Assembly (NCBI GenBank): GCA_029244935.1
Contig: JAQWQF010000001.1
Span: forward strand, 1 to 64,000
DNA from: Methylophilaceae bacterium
GTDB taxonomy: Bacteria > Pseudomonadota > Gammaproteobacteria > Burkholderiales > Methylophilaceae
Reading direction: 5' to 3'
Length of the DNA: 64,000 bases
The notes under the pieces were generated by a model that saw only the letters and a list, made by a program, of their open reading frames with translations, was not told the DNA's origin and ran no database searches. This document shows positions 38,744 to 47,889 of the stretch, piece after piece. Within the stretch, counting starts at the first letter, position 1, and each line of letters begins with the position of its first letter. Both the position numbers and the translations under genes were made by a program.

Positions 38744-39130
38744 ATGTTTACCCCTATAAATTTTTTACTAATAGGTCTCGCATCAGCGCTTGGAGCTTGG
38801 GCTCGTTGGATTATCGGCTACCTTTTTTATTCTATTTTCCCTAATTTTTCGTTTGGTACCCTGGTTGTGAACTTATTAGGCGGTTTTTTGATGGGATGTT
38901 CAATAGGTTATTTTCAGTCACTTTCATATATTGACGAAGAGTTAAAGATTATTGTTAATATTGGATTTTTAGGTGGACTTACTACTTTTTCAGCATTCAC
39001 TGCTGATCTATTTCATTTATTTGATAAAGATCAGCAGATGACGGCTATTTTATTGATGCTTTGCCATGTTTTTGGTTCCTTAGCCCTAGCATTTATAGGT
39101 TGGTATCTTATTAACCTTATTTTGAAGTAG
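38744..39130 (+). CDS. crcB: Fluoride exporter CrcB/FluC
   Basis: Small dual-topology membrane protein that expels fluoride. It has four hydrophobic helices in 128 residues, with the family motifs GAWARWIIGYLF, GTLVVNLLGGFLMG (the Asn being pore-lining) and GFLGGLTTFSAFTADLF. It starts 1 nt after orn and overlaps the 3' end of rne on the other strand by 14 nt. No fluoride riboswitch is visible, as it sits directly behind orn. Confidence 0.94.
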   Translation: MFTPINFLLIGLASALGAWARWIIGYLFYSIFPNFSFGTLVVNLLGGFLMGCSIGYFQSLSYIDEELKIIVNIGFLGGLTTFSAFTADLFHLFDKDQQMTAILLMLCHVFGSLALAFIGWYLINLILK

Positions 39131-41342
39131 CCTTTTTTGATTTAGCAGCTGACTTCGGTTTAGCAGCTGGCTTCGGTTTAGCAGCTGGCTTCGATTTTAT
39201 GGTCTTCTTTTTTGTTTCAACCATCTCAATTTTTCCTGTTGAAACGTTTTCTGCTTTCTTTTGCCACCCTGCTACTTTTTTCTTTACAGGTTTCTTTTTA
39301 TTTACTTCAGCCTCAGTCGTTTTAACTTGTTTAGTCTCAACTAGGCTTAAACCTATTTTTGAAAGATCTACTTTTGGTAGCGGCTGTCTTTTAGGTTTAG
39401 GGGCAATTGGTACACGCTCTTTCTTCTTAGACGTATCTATAATAGCTGCTTTTGGAATATCAGGAGCTGATGTTACGCTTTTTGTAGGAGTTTCAATACT
39501 TGTATTATCTTTTTGGTTACTATTACCATCATAACCTGGTTTATTTGACCTATTGTTTGGCCTTTTATTTCTATTTCTATTTCTATTATTTCGTGACCTG
39601 TTCGGCCTATTTAATTTTTCATTTACATTTGTTTCAGCTGTAGCTTCCTCACCTTTGGATACATTTACTTTCTTAACATTCTCATCGTCGACTGTACTTG
39701 TAATTAAGTTCTTGAAAAAACCAAAGATTGACGAGTTCTTTCCTTTCTGTGTTGATCTTGCGGGTATTATAGCTTTAACTGCAGGCTCCAATCTTTCTTC
39801 TATTGTATTCTTTTCATTTTCTTTATTTTCATCCTCATTCGATGGCTCAACAACTGCATAACTAGCTTTACCAAGCTTAGTAGATGATTTTTGTAGGTCA
39901 TATTTCGGTATTTCAAGGTAACGATTCGGTATAATTGCTATTTGATTGCCGGTTTTACTTTCAATATCAACAATTTCATTACGTTTTTCATTGAGGATAA
40001 GGGTAGCAACTTCAACTGGTAGTTGAATAGCTATTGATTGATTATTTTCTTTGTTTGCCTCTTCTTGAATAAGTCTAAATATAAATAGAGCTGTAGATTG
40101 AACATCTCGAACCCTACCTGTTCCTTGACATCTGGGACATGCTCCATTGACCGATTCGCCTATACTTGGTCTTAATCGTTGTCTGGAAAGTTCTAATAAC
40201 CCAAATTTCGAAATTTTTCCAATCTGAATTCTTGCTTTGTCTTGTTTTAGAGTATCTCTTATTCTGTTTTCAACTTCTCTTTGATGCTTTGAATTCTCCA
40301 TATCGATAAAATCAATAACTATCAAACCACCAATATCTCTAAATCTTAATTGTTTGGCTAGTTCATCAGCTGCTTCAAGATTTGTGTTATAAGCTGTTGA
40401 TTCAATGTCTCTACCCTTTGTAGACCTGCTAGAATTGACATCTACCGAAACCAGCGCCTCAGTGTGGTCAATTACAATAGCTCCACCAGATGGCAACTGA
40501 ACTTCCCTTAAAAATGCTGATTCAATTTGATTTTCAATGTTAAATTTTGTAAATAAAGAAGTATCTTCATCATATAATTTAATTCTTTCTGAATAATTTG
40601 GCATTACGTGGCTCATAAATTGAAGAGCTTGGTCGTAAATTTCTTTTTTATCAATTAAAACTTCTTCGATATCTGTAGAGAAGTAATCACGAATAGCCCT
40701 TATTACTAAATTACTTTCTTGGTATATAAGAAAGGGGCCTTCCTGAGCATCTGCTGCATTTTCAATTGCTTCCCATAATTGCGTAAGGTAGTCTAGGTCC
40801 CATTGTATTTGCTCAACAGTTGCTCCAATTCCAGCTGTCCTGCCAATTACGCTAGTGCCTTTCTTTATTTTAATTTTAGAAAGAATATCTTTGAAGCTTG
40901 ATCTTTCATCACCTTCAATTCTTCTTGAGATCCCACCACCATCGCTGTTGTTAGGCATTAATACTATGTATCTACCTGCTAATGAAAGATATGATGTAAG
41001 TGCAGCGCCTTTATTACCTCGTTCTTCTTTGGTAACTTGGATAATTATTTCTTGGCCTTCTGAGATAACATCCTTTATTGATAAGTCTTTTTTTCTTGTC
41101 TTTTTGGAATAATATTCTGGTGATATTTCCTTGAACGGAAGGAATCCGTGACGATCTACACCATAGTTAACGAAGGCTGCTTCTAATGATGGCTCAACTC
41201 TTGTAATTGTTGCTTTGTATATATTACTTTTACGTTGCTCTTTGTTCCCCCGCTCAAAGTCTAGATCCTCTAATTTATTATCATTTACAATTGCAACTCG
41301 CAACTCTTCTGATTGTGTTGCATTAAATAACATCCTTTTCAT
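39117..41342 (-). CDS. rne: Ribonuclease E
   Basis: Endoribonuclease initiating mRNA decay and rRNA/tRNA processing. The catalytic half (residues 1 to about 510) has an S1 domain near 35-125, the DNase-like metal site with VDVNSSRSTKG and VIDFIDMENSK, and the zinc-link CPRCQGTG near 400. The remaining C-terminal part (about 230 residues) is a basic, disordered scaffold with an NRNRNKRPNNR patch and an Ala-Lys-Pro repeat tail. It is shorter than the E. coli scaffold of over 500 residues. GGAG precedes the ATG. Its orientation opposite rluC is conserved. Confidence 0.95.
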   Translation of the reverse strand: MKRMLFNATQSEELRVAIVNDNKLEDLDFERGNKEQRKSNIYKATITRVEPSLEAAFVNYGVDRHGFLPFKEISPEYYSKKTRKKDLSIKDVISEGQEIIIQVTKEERGNKGAALTSYLSLAGRYIVLMPNNSDGGGISRRIEGDERSSFKDILSKIKIKKGTSVIGRTAGIGATVEQIQWDLDYLTQLWEAIENAADAQEGPFLIYQESNLVIRAIRDYFSTDIEEVLIDKKEIYDQALQFMSHVMPNYSERIKLYDEDTSLFTKFNIENQIESAFLREVQLPSGGAIVIDHTEALVSVDVNSSRSTKGRDIESTAYNTNLEAADELAKQLRFRDIGGLIVIDFIDMENSKHQREVENRIRDTLKQDKARIQIGKISKFGLLELSRQRLRPSIGESVNGACPRCQGTGRVRDVQSTALFIFRLIQEEANKENNQSIAIQLPVEVATLILNEKRNEIVDIESKTGNQIAIIPNRYLEIPKYDLQKSSTKLGKASYAVVEPSNEDENKENEKNTIEERLEPAVKAIIPARSTQKGKNSSIFGFFKNLITSTVDDENVKKVNVSKGEEATAETNVNEKLNRPNRSRNNRNRNRNKRPNNRSNKPGYDGNSNQKDNTSIETPTKSVTSAPDIPKAAIIDTSKKKERVPIAPKPKRQPLPKVDLSKIGLSLVETKQVKTTEAEVNKKKPVKKKVAGWQKKAENVSTGKIEMVETKKKTIKSKPAAKPKPAAKPKSAAKSKKATSK
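39141..39194. repeat. Three tandem 18-bp repeats in the rne 3' end
   Basis: Three consecutive 18-bp units (TTTAGCAGCTGGCTTCGG with one or two changes) lie at 39141-39158, 39159-39176 and 39177-39194. They keep frame and encode the Ala-Ala-Lys-Pro-Lys repeats at the RNase E C-terminus. Copy number could vary by slippage without frameshift. Confidence 0.9.
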
Positions 41343-41685
41343 TACATTATCTCCATTTATTTTTATGAAGATTTTAGATAAAGGAATTCCTATAAATTAT
41401 TTAAAGAAACTAGTTGCAACGCACCGTGTCAATATATTATTGACAGGCAGCGTAATATGTACATCTACTTTTTTATAAAACTCTTATTCTCTAAAACTAT
41501 TAATTTATTAAAATTCTATTATAAAAATCTTTTTATTTAAGCCTGCTTTTTGTTTAAAGGTGAGCAGCACTAACCGTGAATTCTTTTGTTTATGTATAAT
41601 TCAGAATTGTTTTTCTCTTTAATAAATTTAAAGATATCTGAACAAATTAAGTATATGTGATAAATCATTAAAAGAAAACTAAATT
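41343..41685. promoter_or_regulatory. Long rne/rluC divergent leader region with 19-bp palindrome
   Basis: This 343-nt non-coding gap is one of the longest in the window. It contains a perfect palindrome TGTCAATA-TAT-TATTGACA (41427-41445) with a TTGACA hexamer on each strand, and a TATAAT at 41595-41600 on the rluC side within AATTCT...AGAATT arms. On the rne side it would form a long 5' leader, as in E. coli where the rne leader mediates autoregulation. That function is by analogy only. Confidence 0.5.
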
Positions 41686-42651
41686 ATGCGTCTCGACAAT
41701 AAAAATAATGTTAAATATCATATAATTGACGAAGGTAGCGAAGGTCAAAAAATTGATAATTTTTTAGTTAAAATATTAAAAGACGTTCCCAAGAGCCACA
41801 TATATAAGTTACTTAGAAGTGGTCAAGTCAGAGTTAATAAAAAAAGAATCCGTACTGATTTTAGATTATCTATTAATGATTCAGTTAGGATCCCACCAGT
41901 TTCATATAGAGAAAGAGCTAAATTTGTTCCTATAGCTGCTAATAAGTCTCAAATAACTGATATCGAAAAAGATGTTCTATTTGAGGATGATGCATTTATA
42001 GTTCTAAATAAGCTCCATGGCATAGCTGTACATGGAGGGAGTGGGGTCAATTTTGGTGTTATTGAGCTTTTACGACAATCGCGACCTAATGCTAAATTTC
42101 TTGAGCTAGTTCATCGTATTGATAAAGATACTTCTGGAATTTTGTTAATTGCAAAAAAAAGATTAGCCTTGGTAGGCATTCATAAGCAAATGCGTGATAA
42201 ATCGATACATAAAAAGTATGAAGCAATTGTCCATGGAGAATGGAATAAAAAACAACTCATTGTTGATTTAAATCTACTAAAAAGTTCTGACGTTGATGGC
42301 CAAAAAAAAATATCTGTAGTTGATGATTCAAATAATTCCGTAAATACAAAAAAATCTCGTTCGGTTTTTTTCCTTAAAAAAAATCTTAAAGACTTTACTT
42401 TTCTTGAGGTAAAGTTAATTACGGGTCGCACTCACCAAATTAGGGTCCATCTCTCTCATCTTGGGTTTCCAATAGTGGGTGATCAGAAGTATGGTAATTT
42501 TGAGTTAAATAAAAGATTAAGGAAAATTGGCCTCGGACGTATGTTTCTTCATGCATCAGAGGTAGCTTTTATTCACCCGATTTCTATGGATAAAGTTCAT
42601 TTCTTAGCACCAACACCAATAGAATTTAATAAAATTAATTCATTAAAATGA
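41686..42651 (+). CDS. rluC: 23S rRNA pseudouridine synthase RluC
   Basis: Modifies U955, U2504 and U2580 of 23S rRNA in E. coli. It has an N-terminal S4 RNA-binding domain (SHIYKLLRSGQVRVNKKR), then the RluA-type catalytic domain with the Asp motif LVHRIDKDTSGILLIAK, and TGRTHQIRVHLSHLGFPIVGDQKYG. The 321-residue protein fits RluC/RluD; its position opposite rne favours RluC. It overlaps the HAD gene by 4 nt (ATGA). Confidence 0.93.
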   Translation: MRLDNKNNVKYHIIDEGSEGQKIDNFLVKILKDVPKSHIYKLLRSGQVRVNKKRIRTDFRLSINDSVRIPPVSYRERAKFVPIAANKSQITDIEKDVLFEDDAFIVLNKLHGIAVHGGSGVNFGVIELLRQSRPNAKFLELVHRIDKDTSGILLIAKKRLALVGIHKQMRDKSIHKKYEAIVHGEWNKKQLIVDLNLLKSSDVDGQKKISVVDDSNNSVNTKKSRSVFFLKKNLKDFTFLEVKLITGRTHQIRVHLSHLGFPIVGDQKYGNFELNKRLRKIGLGRMFLHASEVAFIHPISMDKVHFLAPTPIEFNKINSLK

Positions 42652-43304
42652 GAAAAAAATACAAGGTAATAATATTTGACTGGGACGGAACAATTGTTAA
42701 TTCAACAGGATTAATTGTAAAAGCAATAAAAGAAGCTGCTTTAGTTAAGGGTATTACTCTTATTGACGAAAGAAAAATATCTTCAGTAATTGGATTAGGT
42801 CTTGACCAAGCATTTAGAGTTTTATTTAATAATACATCGATGCAGGAAATTATAGAGTTACAAGAACTCTATAAAGATTTTTATTTAGAGAATATCAATA
42901 AAGTATCCTTGTTTGATGGAATTGTGCCTGGCATAAAAGACCTCCATAGACGCGGATACAACTTGGCCATTGCAACAGGTAAAAGTCGAAGGGGTCTAGA
43001 TATCGATCTAAAGCAATCTGGATTAGAACCCTTATTTAATATTACCAAAACGATGGACGAATGCTTTTCTAAGCCACACCCACAGATGGTTAATGAAATA
43101 TTAGATTTTTACATTATTGAAAAGAATGAGGCACTTATAGTTGGTGATTCTACATATGACCTTGAGATGGCATTAAATGCTGGTATTGACTCTCTGGGTG
43201 TAACATTTGGCTCTCATAATAAGGCGGAATTATTGAACTATAATCCTAAAGCAATAGTAGATAATGCTTATGAAATATTTGAATGGATTATGAGGAATGA
43301 ATAA
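42648..43304 (+). CDS. HAD-superfamily hydrolase (phosphoglycolate phosphatase-like)
   Basis: 218-residue HAD-IA phosphatase. Motif I is VIIFDWDGTIVNST, motif II ATGKSRRG, and motifs III/IV KPHPQMVNEI and LIVGDSTYDLEMALNAG. The alpha-helical cap inserted after motif I resembles Gph and PpaX. It sits in the conserved rluC-HAD-Rieske-sppA order of Betaproteobacteria. The specific substrate is not evident from sequence. Confidence 0.87.
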   Translation: MRKKYKVIIFDWDGTIVNSTGLIVKAIKEAALVKGITLIDERKISSVIGLGLDQAFRVLFNNTSMQEIIELQELYKDFYLENINKVSLFDGIVPGIKDLHRRGYNLAIATGKSRRGLDIDLKQSGLEPLFNITKTMDECFSKPHPQMVNEILDFYIIEKNEALIVGDSTYDLEMALNAGIDSLGVTFGSHNKAELLNYNPKAIVDNAYEIFEWIMRNE

Positions 43305-43309
43305 TTAAA

Positions 43310-43654
43310 ATGTTAACAATTTATAAAAATCAATTTACGGCAGAATCTTTAACAGTTAAATTTAATTATAAATCAGAAGGGCTAAAATTATCAGGCTTTG
43401 TTATTCTTTATGAAGGTAATTTTTATGCATACCAAAATCAATGTATGCATCTTTCAGTAGAACTAGATTGGCAGGAAAACAAATTTTTAGACGATGATGG
43501 AAGATATATAGTATGTGCAACTCATGGTGCATTATATAATCCAGACGATGGTAATTGTGTTTCTGGTCCTTGTGAGGGTAAAAAATTAAAAAAAATAATA
43601 TTTGAAGAACAAGCTGATAAAATAATTATAAATAATATAGATGGAGTCAATTAA
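43310..43654 (+). CDS. Rieske [2Fe-2S] domain protein
   Basis: 114-residue stand-alone Rieske-type ferredoxin. The cluster ligands are CMHLSVELDW (C-x-H) and CATHGALYNPDDGNC (C-x2-H), the arrangement of soluble Rieske proteins. There is no signal or membrane segment, so it is cytoplasmic. Its partner is unknown; it may donate electrons to an oxygenase or have a structural role. It overlaps sppA by 14 nt if the first sppA ATG is used. Confidence 0.88.
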   Translation: MLTIYKNQFTAESLTVKFNYKSEGLKLSGFVILYEGNFYAYQNQCMHLSVELDWQENKFLDDDGRYIVCATHGALYNPDDGNCVSGPCEGKKLKKIIFEEQADKIIINNIDGVN

Positions 43655-44600
43655 AGATATGACAGATAAAGAAAATTGGGGAGACAAAGCTCTAGAAAAA
43701 ATTTCACAAACAGCCTTTTCAGAGCAAAGAAAAGCAAGGCGTTGGGGGATATTTTTTAAGTTAGCTACATTAATATACCTCTCAATTCTTTTATTCTTTT
43801 TTATCTCAGATAATGATAAAAAAATTGCTACAACAGGTTATTTCACTGCATTAATATCTATAAATGGAGAGATAGGTAGTGAATCAGAAGCTAATGCAAA
43901 CGATTTTAAACGAAATTTGAATGATGCTTATAATAACCCTGGTACTAAAGGTATTATTCTCTCTATTAATAGCCCGGGAGGCAGTCCTGTTCAGGCTGGA
44001 ATCATGAATGATGAGATTAGGCGACTTAAATCTCAGTATCCACAAATACCAATCTATGCTGTTGTTGAAGATATATGCGCTTCTGGAGCATATTATGTCG
44101 CAGTCGCTACTGACTCCATCTTTGTAGATAAAGCTAGTATTGTTGGCTCAATAGGGGTTTTAATGGATGGGTTTGGATTTGAAGAGACTATTAATAAACT
44201 TGGAATTGAAAGAAGATTAATGACTGCGGGTAATAATAAGGCTTTATTAGACCCTTTTTCTCCTATTAATCCAAAGCATAAGGCACATGTTCAGGATTTA
44301 TTGGACCAGATTCACCAGCAGTTTATTAATGTTGTTATGGATGGAAGAGGGGAAAAATTAAAGAAAGGTAAAGAAGAAATTTTTTCAGGTCTCTTTTGGA
44401 ATGGTGAAAAATCGATAAAATTAGGTTTGACAGATTATTTAGGCGATCTTGATTACGTTGCCCGTGAAATTATAGGACATGAGCAAATTGAAGACTTTAC
44501 TACTTATGAAACGTTTGCTGATAGATTTGCTAAACAACTAGGGGTTAGTATAGGGTCAGAAATAAGAGGAAAATTTTTTAATAATTTTGTTTTAAAATAA
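43641..44600 (+). CDS. sppA: Signal peptide peptidase SppA, short form
   Basis: S49 serine protease that degrades cleaved signal peptides at the inner membrane. One N-terminal membrane helix (about 38-58) is followed by a single protease domain. The nucleophile Ser is in DICASGAYYVAVATDSIF and the catalytic Lys lies about 50 residues further on, in the segment after GSIGVLMDGFG. It is 319 residues, the 36K single-domain form, not the double-domain E. coli enzyme. An alternative ATG at 43659 has a GGAG 12 nt upstream and may be the real start. Confidence 0.92.
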   Translation: MESIKDMTDKENWGDKALEKISQTAFSEQRKARRWGIFFKLATLIYLSILLFFFISDNDKKIATTGYFTALISINGEIGSESEANANDFKRNLNDAYNNPGTKGIILSINSPGGSPVQAGIMNDEIRRLKSQYPQIPIYAVVEDICASGAYYVAVATDSIFVDKASIVGSIGVLMDGFGFEETINKLGIERRLMTAGNNKALLDPFSPINPKHKAHVQDLLDQIHQQFINVVMDGRGEKLKKGKEEIFSGLFWNGEKSIKLGLTDYLGDLDYVAREIIGHEQIEDFTTYETFADRFAKQLGVSIGSEIRGKFFNNFVLK

Positions 44601-44604
44601 TAGT

Positions 44605-46257
44605 TTAAAGATTTTTTTTAGTGTAATTTATAAGGTTATTTGTTGAGGAATCAAAAGACGTTGTTGTGTCTTTTTTTCTTAATTCTGGTAACACAAGCGA
44701 AGCAATTTGCTTGCCATATTCAACACCCCATTGATCGAAAGAGTTGATATTCCAGATAATGCCTTGAACAAAAATCTTATGCTCATAAATTGCAATTAAG
44801 CGACCTAGAGTCTTAGGATCCAGTTTGTCGAATAGAATTGAGGTTGATGGGCGATTACCCATAAAAGATTTATGATTTGCTAATAAATCAATATCTCTTT
44901 TAGTGAGACCTTGCCCTAGCATCTCATCCCTGGCCTCATCTTCTGTTTTACCTAGCATTAGGGATTTAGTCTGAGCAATAAAATTTGATATCAAAATTTT
45001 ATGATGGGTGTCTCCATTTGCACCTAGTTTGTATTGTGAGTGAATTGGCATCAGAAAATCTGTTGGGACAATTTCGGTGCCCTGGTGAATTAGTTGGTAG
45101 AAAGCATGTTGACCATTAGTTCCTGAATCCCCCCATATTATTGGCCCAGTATTTAGACATACTCGCTTGCCTTCTCTGTCAATAAATTTTCCGTTACTTT
45201 CCATGTCTAATTGCTGAAGATAAGAGGGCAATAAAGAAAGGCCTTGGTCGTAAGGTAAAATTGCATGTGTTGTAAAGTTAAAGAAATTAATATTCCAAAT
45301 ACCTATTAAAGCTAATACTACTGGAATGTTCTCCTCTAACGGAGCAGTTCTAAAGTGAGTGTCTATATCATACGCTCCAGATAACAGCTCCTTAAAGTTA
45401 TCCATCCCAATAAAAATAGCTATTGGAAGTCCGATTGACGACCACAAGGAATACCTTCCACCAACCCAGTCCCAAAATTTAAACATATTTTCTGTGGGAA
45501 TTCCGAAATCTTCAACTGCAACTTTGTTTGTCGATATTGCTACAAAATGGCTGCTAATAGCAGCAGGATCTTTTAAATTAGAAATCAACCATTCTCTGGC
45601 AGAAAATGCATTTGTCATCGTTTCTTGTGTAGTAAAAGTTTTTGATGCAACAATAAAGAGTGTTGTCTCTGGGTTGCATTGCTCAAGCGTTTGAGCTAAA
45701 TCTGCGCCATCAACATTTGATACAAATAAAGGAATGATATTTTTATTCCCATATGGCTTTAATGCCTTACACACCATAGCTGGACCAAGATCTGACCCAC
45801 CAATACCAATATTTACAATCGACTTAATTCTCTTACCGGTAAATCCTTTCCATTGACCTGATCTTATAGATTCTGAGAAAACACCCATTTTATCAATTGA
45901 GGCATTTATTTCTGGCATTACATCTTTGCCGTCAGTTGTAATAGGGGTGTTTGATTTATTTCGCAATGCGGTATGAAGTGCAGACCGACTTTCACTAAAA
46001 TTAATTTTCTCACCAGAAAATAACTTATCCCTCCACAAATCAATCTTTGCTTCACGCGCAAGGCTTGTTAATAAAGGAAGAGTATCCTTATTAATACGAT
46101 TTTTTGAGTAATCAATAAGTAAATCATCGTATTGGATATGATTATCATTGAATCTATTACTATTCTCTTGAAATAAGTCTCGCATTTGAGCGGACTTAAT
46201 TGTTTTGTGATGGTCGACTAAGGCAACCCATGCGTCACTGTTTGTTATTGATGTCAT
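44605..46257 (-). CDS. pgi: Glucose-6-phosphate isomerase
   Basis: Interconverts glucose 6-phosphate and fructose 6-phosphate; in a methylotroph it would also serve the ribulose monophosphate cycle. It is 550 residues with the signatures NIGIGGSDLGPAMVCKAL, VASKTFTTQETMTNA, VGGRYSLWSSIGLPIAI, the catalytic region GTNGQHAFYQLIHQGT, and QWGVEYGKQIA near the end. It converges on sppA with only 4 nt between stops. Confidence 0.97.
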   Translation of the reverse strand: MTSITNSDAWVALVDHHKTIKSAQMRDLFQENSNRFNDNHIQYDDLLIDYSKNRINKDTLPLLTSLAREAKIDLWRDKLFSGEKINFSESRSALHTALRNKSNTPITTDGKDVMPEINASIDKMGVFSESIRSGQWKGFTGKRIKSIVNIGIGGSDLGPAMVCKALKPYGNKNIIPLFVSNVDGADLAQTLEQCNPETTLFIVASKTFTTQETMTNAFSAREWLISNLKDPAAISSHFVAISTNKVAVEDFGIPTENMFKFWDWVGGRYSLWSSIGLPIAIFIGMDNFKELLSGAYDIDTHFRTAPLEENIPVVLALIGIWNINFFNFTTHAILPYDQGLSLLPSYLQQLDMESNGKFIDREGKRVCLNTGPIIWGDSGTNGQHAFYQLIHQGTEIVPTDFLMPIHSQYKLGANGDTHHKILISNFIAQTKSLMLGKTEDEARDEMLGQGLTKRDIDLLANHKSFMGNRPSTSILFDKLDPKTLGRLIAIYEHKIFVQGIIWNINSFDQWGVEYGKQIASLVLPELRKKDTTTSFDSSTNNLINYTKKNL

Positions 46258-46340
46258 ATTACAGAAGGGGCTTGTTTATTTAATTTAATAGGATGTAATT
46301 GTAGCAAACTTTTTTGATTATAAATGTAGAGCGTGAAAAA

Positions 46341-47399
46341 TTATTTATGTTGATCAATAGCCCAAATGATATGTTTTTTTACAAGATCAGTCGATGAATG
46401 AAGCCTATTTTGTAAAACTTCAAGGATTTCATTGCTTTTGGGAGCATTGCCTAAACCAACAGCAATGTTTCTTAACCATTGTTGGTATCCAATTCTATAG
46501 ATAGCACTTCCTTTAAAATTATTATCAAAGTCTTTCTCGGAAAATTTAAAGCTATCGATTAAAGATAGATTATTAAGATCATGCCTAACTAAGAAATCTT
46601 TTTCACTGGTTATTTTGGCGTATTTATTCCAAGGGCAAACTAATTGACAATCGTCACATCCGTAAACCCGATTTCCTATTGCCTTTCTATACTCTATTGG
46701 TATCTCATCTTTATTTTCGATAGTTAAATAAGATATACATTTTCTAGCATCAAGCTTGTAAGGGGCAATAATTGCATTTGTTGGACAGATATCTATACAT
46801 GCTTTACATGTACCACAATGTGTCGTTACCTCGCTATCATATGGAAGGGAAAGATTGGTGTAAATTTCTCCAAGAAAAAACCATGAACCATGGTCTTTGT
46901 TGAGAAGTAAAGTATGTTTTCCTCTCCAACCTAATCCTGCCTTTTCTGCAATGCCAACCTCGAGCACAGGCGCACTATCAGTAAAAACTCGTATATTTGT
47001 TAAGTGCTGTTTGGCTTCATTTTTGATTTTTTCTGCTAGCTTCTTTAATTTTGATCTAATAACTTTATGATAATCTCTACCCAGCGCATACCGAGAGATA
47101 TACGCACGATTTTTATCCTTTAAAACAGCTAAGGTATTCTCTTCAAGTGGCATATAATCAAGGCGAACTGAAATGATACTAATTGTGTCCTCGACAAGGC
47201 TTTCAGGTGAAAATTTTAGTTTTTGATGCTGCTTTAAATAGTTCATATTTCCATGAAATCCTAATTTTATCCATTTTTGATAGGACTTTTTTTGGCTTTT
47301 TAGGTTAGCATCAGTTATACCGACATGATTAAAGCCTAACTCAATTCCCCAATCCTTAATTTTTTTTGCAAATGCATTAGACTTTAATTTATCATTCAT
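46341..47399 (-). CDS. queG: Epoxyqueuosine reductase
   Basis: Cobalamin- and Fe-S-dependent enzyme for the last step of queuosine-tRNA synthesis. It has an N-terminal DUF1730-like domain, then two 4Fe-4S motifs, CGTCKACIDICPTNAI and CDDCQLVCPWN, and a C-terminal HEAT-like segment. The 352 residues match QueG. It pairs functionally with queD at 36.4 kb. Its start is only 25 nt from the divergent tsaE start, so its promoter must extend into tsaE coding sequence. Confidence 0.95.
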   Translation of the reverse strand: MNDKLKSNAFAKKIKDWGIELGFNHVGITDANLKSQKKSYQKWIKLGFHGNMNYLKQHQKLKFSPESLVEDTISIISVRLDYMPLEENTLAVLKDKNRAYISRYALGRDYHKVIRSKLKKLAEKIKNEAKQHLTNIRVFTDSAPVLEVGIAEKAGLGWRGKHTLLLNKDHGSWFFLGEIYTNLSLPYDSEVTTHCGTCKACIDICPTNAIIAPYKLDARKCISYLTIENKDEIPIEYRKAIGNRVYGCDDCQLVCPWNKYAKITSEKDFLVRHDLNNLSLIDSFKFSEKDFDNNFKGSAIYRIGYQQWLRNIAVGLGNAPKSNEILEVLQNRLHSSTDLVKKHIIWAIDQHK

Positions 47400-47424
47400 A
47401 TGGAAAAATAATAAACTAAAAACT

Positions 47425-47889
47425 ATGATAAATGTTCCATCAATTGATCTAAATAATGTAAAAGATACTCATGAGCTGGCAAAAAAGATTGCTCAAAAAA
47501 TACGTTCTGGTATGTTAATTTACTTATCTGGAGACTTAGGGTCGGGTAAAACAACCTTTGCAAGAGATTTAATTCATGAATTAGGGTTTGACGGCATAGT
47601 AAAAAGTCCGTCTTATAGTCTTGTTGAGCAATATACTTTTGATACTTATACAGTAAACCATTTTGATTTATATCGATTTAGAAGCCCGGAAGAATGGCAT
47701 GAAGCAGGATTTAATGAGTTTATTAATAGAGAAAATATTAATTTAATTGAATGGCCAGAAAAAGGCGATCCATATTTACCAGTCTCAGATCTGATAATAA
47801 ATTTTTATTATATAAGCAGTGATAAACGAAAGGTTCTAATAACAGCAAGTTCACCAAAAGGGGTCGAATGTATAAAAGAATTAATGTAA
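47425..47889 (+). CDS. tsaE: tRNA threonylcarbamoyladenosine synthesis ATPase TsaE
   Basis: ATPase that, with TsaB and TsaD, makes t6A37 on ANN-decoding tRNAs. It has the Walker A LSGDLGSGKTTFARDLI, then SPSYSLVEQY, VNHFDLYRF and LIEWPEKGDPYLP, the full TsaE motif series in 154 residues. It overlaps amiC by 22 nt. The gene order tsaE-amiC-miaA is a variant of the E. coli tsaE-amiB-mutL-miaA cluster, with mutL absent here. Confidence 0.95.
   Translation: MINVPSIDLNNVKDTHELAKKIAQKIRSGMLIYLSGDLGSGKTTFARDLIHELGFDGIVKSPSYSLVEQYTFDTYTVNHFDLYRFRSPEEWHEAGFNEFINRENINLIEWPEKGDPYLPVSDLIINFYYISSDKRKVLITASSPKGVECIKELM

Noticed and set aside
38743-38760. Fluoride riboswitch before crcB
   Set aside because: crcB starts 1 nt after orn, leaving no room for a riboswitch, and no conserved fold was visible upstream.
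39141-39194. Possible CRISPR or mobile repeat array
   Set aside because: The three 18-bp units are contiguous, in frame with rne and have no spacers; they encode a protein repeat.
39199-39861. Two Phe/Leu-rich plus-strand ORFs (111 and 102 aa) opposite rne
   Set aside because: Antisense translations of the Lys/Glu-rich RNase E tail give artificial hydrophobic proteins; not real membrane proteins.
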